NCBI RefSeq assembly: GCF_927798115.1
Contig: NZ_CAKMMG010000001.1
Span: 2,170,001-2,234,000 of the forward strand
Direction of reading: 5' to 3'
Source of the DNA: Paenibacillus auburnensis
GTDB lineage: Bacteria > Bacillota > Bacilli > Paenibacillales > Paenibacillaceae
DNA length: 64,000 nucleotides
The notes under the pieces are model-generated. The model saw only the letters and a list, made by a program, of their open reading frames with translations. It was not told the DNA's origin and made no database searches. The position numbers and the translations under genes were made by a program. This document shows, piece after piece, positions 61,342-64,000 of the stretch; within the stretch, counting starts at the first letter, position 1, and each line of letters starts with the position of its first letter.

Positions 61342-62607
61342 TTAAGACACCCCCTCAAGCTCCGGGTGCATTTTCTTCACGGCCCGGAAGGCATCATCGG
61401 CCACCTCCAGCGTAAAGGCGATGTCCTCCTCTGTCAGCGCCGCATTAATAAAGTGGTTATGGTGGTTGGTAAAGAAGACACCACGCTGAACGCAGGCGGC
61501 GATCCACTCCTGGTGCAGTACCTGGCTCGGATCATTTGCAATCCGCATGTACCACATCGGCAGTTCGCCGCTGATCCGCAGATCGATACCATGCCCGGCG
61601 GCGACTCCGGCCAGACCGCTGGTCAGCCTGCTGCCGAGTTCCTGAAGCCGCTGAGGCGCCTGAATCGCCTTCAGCTTATTCAGCGTAGCGATCCCTGCGG
61701 CAAAGGGAACGGCCGAGAACCAGTAGCTCCCCGTATAGAATACCGAAGAAGCGGCACTTTTCAGCTCATCCTTGCCGCACAGGGCAGAGACGTTGTAGCC
61801 ATTGGCCAGTGCCTTGCAGAAGCAGATCAGATCCGCCTCGAAGCCGTAATGATGATCCGAGCCGGCCAGATCCAGCCGGAAGCCGCAGCGCACATCGTCA
61901 ATGATTAGCACAATGCCGTGTTTCGTGCAGAGTGAGCGCACCTTTTGCCAATATTCCTGCTCCGGCAGCTGGTTATCGACAAAATTCCCCTGAAAATAAG
62001 GACTGGCGATAAAGCAGGCAATTTGCCCCGGATAGGCACTGATCAGCGCTTCCAGCTGTCCGATATTGTTCCAGTCCACATAGAGGTTATTCGCAATCTC
62101 CTCCGGCGCAATGCCGGAATTCCCCGCAAGCTTCGTCCATGCAGCCACACCGTGATACCCCTTATTTACAAGCACCGCTTTGTTCCTTCCTGTGGCGGCA
62201 CGTGCAATCATGAGCGCAAAGCTCGTAACATCCCCGCCATTTTTAGCGAAAAATGCCCAGTCGGCACTATGTACGGTAGCCACCAGCTGCTCGGCGAATT
62301 CAACCATTTTTACTGAAGGTAAGGTCACACAATCCCCCAGCTCCCCCTGCGCTCTCGCCGCCTGATCCACATCGTCGTCACGGTAGCCGAGGATGTTGGG
62401 GCCGTAAGCACACATATAATCAATGAACCGGTTGCCGTCCACATCCCAGAAATAAGCCCCCTTGGCTTCCCTGGCGAAGAACGGAAAGGCGCTAGGCGGA
62501 ATCATGCTGCCCTCGACAGGACCAAGATGTCCATAGACCCCGGCCGGAATAACCTTCATCGCACGTTCGAATAGCAATCTGCTGTTAGTATATTTATTAG
62601 GTTCCAT
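61342..62607 (-). CDS. Class III PLP-dependent aminotransferase (glutamate-1-semialdehyde aminomutase-like)
   Basis: 421 residues, fold type I. PLP lysine Lys265 (CFCKALANGYN), IIDDVRCGFR near 236 for the ring nitrogen, and GNRFIDYMCAYGPNILGY near 58 typical of the HemL/class III group. It is unlikely to be the housekeeping HemL, since it sits with an SCP2-like gene and an amino-acid permease. The substrate is probably an amino compound linked to those neighbours. GGAATCGATAG precedes the ATG. Its last 84 coding bases are repeated at 31811-31894. Confidence 0.88.
   Translation of the reverse strand: MEPNKYTNSRLLFERAMKVIPAGVYGHLGPVEGSMIPPSAFPFFAREAKGAYFWDVDGNRFIDYMCAYGPNILGYRDDDVDQAARAQGELGDCVTLPSVKMVEFAEQLVATVHSADWAFFAKNGGDVTSFALMIARAATGRNKAVLVNKGYHGVAAWTKLAGNSGIAPEEIANNLYVDWNNIGQLEALISAYPGQIACFIASPYFQGNFVDNQLPEQEYWQKVRSLCTKHGIVLIIDDVRCGFRLDLAGSDHHYGFEADLICFCKALANGYNVSALCGKDELKSAASSVFYTGSYWFSAVPFAAGIATLNKLKAIQAPQRLQELGSRLTSGLAGVAAGHGIDLRISGELPMWYMRIANDPSQVLHQEWIAACVQRGVFFTNHHNHFINAALTEEDIAFTLEVADDAFRAVKKMHPELEGVS
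61358..61441 (-). repeat. 84-bp direct repeat, right copy (inside the aminotransferase gene)
   Basis: Identical to 31811-31894, within codons for the last 33 residues. Here the repeat is continuous with the intact gene. Confidence 0.95.
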
Positions 62608-62638
62608 CTATCGATTCCTCATTTCATCCGGGTCTGAA

Positions 62639-63418
62639 TTACACAAACTGCGGCACTTTAGCCAAAATATCATTCATGTGCTGAATCATCGGCAGCATTC
62701 CTTTAAGCTTCAGCCTCTCGGTAACAATCAGCTCATGAACATCTGCTTTCTCGCTAAGGACATCGTTAGCAGACTGAACGGTATCAAATACCATGTAGGC
62801 ACTTGGAGCCGCAGGAGCGCTCTTCATTGCCTGAAGCCGACCCTTCAAGGCGCGCAGGAACACCTGCTGTCCGCTCTCCTCAATAGAGATCGAAATGACA
62901 CCGTCTGGTATTCTCGCCGCAATGCGCCTCCCGATCTCATCATAATTCCCGATACAGGCCACGGCGTAAGCTGCCGTATTCAGCAGCAGCCGGGTATGGA
63001 TGGCGAAATAGTCAGGATCTTTAAGGAGTACGTCGTCCGGCTTCAAATAATATTCCAGCCTTTGGGTCAGCTTCGTGAAGTCAGTGGTTAGGAATCCCCG
63101 CCGGGTCAGTCCGCGCAGCGGTATAGGATTCGCCTTCCCTTCAATCATCTTGTTGAAATGCTCCGGAGAACGGAAGTACAGCACAATGGATGAAGCCCCG
63201 GCCGGTTCTTGCATAGAGACCTCGCCGTCCGCTATAACCAGATCCGCTGCAGGTCCGCCCCGTATTTTGAACCGGATGGTATGCAGCTTGCCTTGTATCA
63301 GGGCAATTGAGGCAGGGTCCAGGCGGCATAATTCCTCCAGATTTCTGAGAACGGCATACAGATTAACTGCCGCTTTGGTGCCATTGACCGACGCTTTTAC
63401 AGACTCCATCACAGGCAT
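62639..63418 (-). CDS. SCP2-like sterol/lipid-binding-domain protein
   Basis: 259 residues, no signal peptide. The region 45-130 (IRFKIRGGPAADLVIADGEV, FNKMIEGKANPIPLRGL, LTQRLEYYLKP) fits the SCP2 fold, a hydrophobic pocket that binds lipids or acyl compounds. The rest is unassigned. GGAAGGGAG precedes the ATG. It is 31 bp upstream of the aminotransferase and 54 bp downstream of the permease, suggesting a common unit; its role is unknown. Confidence 0.65.
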   Translation of the reverse strand: MPVMESVKASVNGTKAAVNLYAVLRNLEELCRLDPASIALIQGKLHTIRFKIRGGPAADLVIADGEVSMQEPAGASSIVLYFRSPEHFNKMIEGKANPIPLRGLTRRGFLTTDFTKLTQRLEYYLKPDDVLLKDPDYFAIHTRLLLNTAAYAVACIGNYDEIGRRIAARIPDGVISISIEESGQQVFLRALKGRLQAMKSAPAAPSAYMVFDTVQSANDVLSEKADVHELIVTERLKLKGMLPMIQHMNDILAKVPQFV

Positions 63419-63472
63419 CGTCTAACTCCCTTCCTCTCTTGAAATGAAATGGGCATAAGTGTCTTTTCCCTT

Positions 63473-64000
63473 CTATAAAGAGGTATCGAACAGGCCCCAA
63501 TCAGGGATTTGGGTGAATACTTTGGTCCTTACTGTCAGATACAGCAGCCCAGCGGCAAACCAGATTCCTCCCACCAGAAAAGCCTGAGGGCTCAGACTGG
63601 TAAGCAGCCAGATATTGCTCCCGATTCCGATGGCGGGCAGAAGCAGATAGATCAGGACTGCCTTGGGCGTACGAAGCCTTCTTTTGACAAAGTAATGAAG
63701 AATCACACACAGGTTCACAAACGCAAAAGCCACAAAAGCCCCTAAATTAATCAGCGAGGCCAGGGTAACCAGATCAAAGATCATACAGGCTGCTACCGTC
63801 AGCACACCGATAAAGACAATGCCGCCCACCGGTGTGCCATACCGCGGATGCGTGTAGCAGAACAGCTTCTCCGGAAATACACGGTCCCTTCCCATGACAA
63901 ACAGCAGACGGGAGATTCCGGCCTGCTGTGACACAATAAGCGTAAAGACCGAAGCGGCTGTCACCAGCATGAACAAGGTTTCGAAGAGCGGACCGCCCAG
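63473..64000 (-). CDS. APC-family amino acid/polyamine permease (partial, N-terminus beyond window)
   Basis: The frame is open to the right edge; 175 C-terminal residues are visible. They show at least four hydrophobic helices and the APC segment SRLLFVMGRDRVFPEKLF...RYGTPVGGIVFIG, typical of the permease group. A TTG at 63976 is not the start; the protein continues upstream. It presumably imports the amino compound used by the aminotransferase next to it. Confidence 0.88.
   Translation of the reverse strand: MGGPLFETLFMLVTAASVFTLIVSQQAGISRLLFVMGRDRVFPEKLFCYTHPRYGTPVGGIVFIGVLTVAACMIFDLVTLASLINLGAFVAFAFVNLCVILHYFVKRRLRTPKAVLIYLLLPAIGIGSNIWLLTSLSPQAFLVGGIWFAAGLLYLTVRTKVFTQIPDWGLFDTSL

Overview
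The window looks like a chromosomal segment of a Paenibacillus-type Firmicute. The grounds are CUT1 sugar ABC transporters paired with YesM/YesN two-component systems and LplA-type lipoproteins, strong AGGAGG ribosome sites, cre-like catabolite sites, and NsrR and Hmp sequences of the Bacillus kind. No rRNA, tRNA, transposase, integrase or CRISPR array was seen. Assignments rest on reading motifs in the sequence; no database search was possible.

1-10.5 kb is an anaerobic respiration and nitric-oxide/oxygen defence block: narG (cut by the left edge), a hemerythrin-like protein, nsrR, hmp, a flavin-reductase-like protein, a Crp/Fnr regulator with a DUF488 gene, and a rubredoxin / rubredoxin-reductase / flavodiiron-protein operon. 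narG and the hemerythrin gene are divergent, and each has a pair of TAGGG-N4-CCCTA-like boxes upstream. 10.5-20.5 kb holds a heterodimeric ABC exporter with a small upstream gene, a GH115-type alpha-glucuronidase, a TetR-MMPL exporter pair and a small membrane protein.

20.6-61 kb is a large plant-glycan region. System 1 is YesN/YesM, a binding protein and two permeases (27.4-20.6 kb). An AraC regulator, a GH88 unsaturated uronyl hydrolase and a divergent GH43 follow (27.6-31.7 kb). System 2 (48.1-31.9 kb) has YesM/YesN, binding protein B and a GH43-F5/8 protein, then two permeases, binding protein A, a GH106-like enzyme, GH43 and GH1. System 3 (61-48.3 kb) has an AraC regulator, GH1, SDR, GH2, a second GH106-like enzyme, a GPH symporter, a second SDR and GH43. 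Systems 2 and 3 share the core GH106-like + GH43 + GH1 but differ in uptake and regulation. Each has its own promoter element repeated at its two transcription units, combined with cre-like sites.

At the right edge lie a class III aminotransferase, an SCP2-like protein and an APC permease. An 84-bp piece of the aminotransferase 3' end is repeated exactly at 31.8 kb, in direct orientation, so that systems 2 and 3 sit between the two copies. This is the strongest hint that the 29.5-kb segment was acquired or rearranged as a unit.
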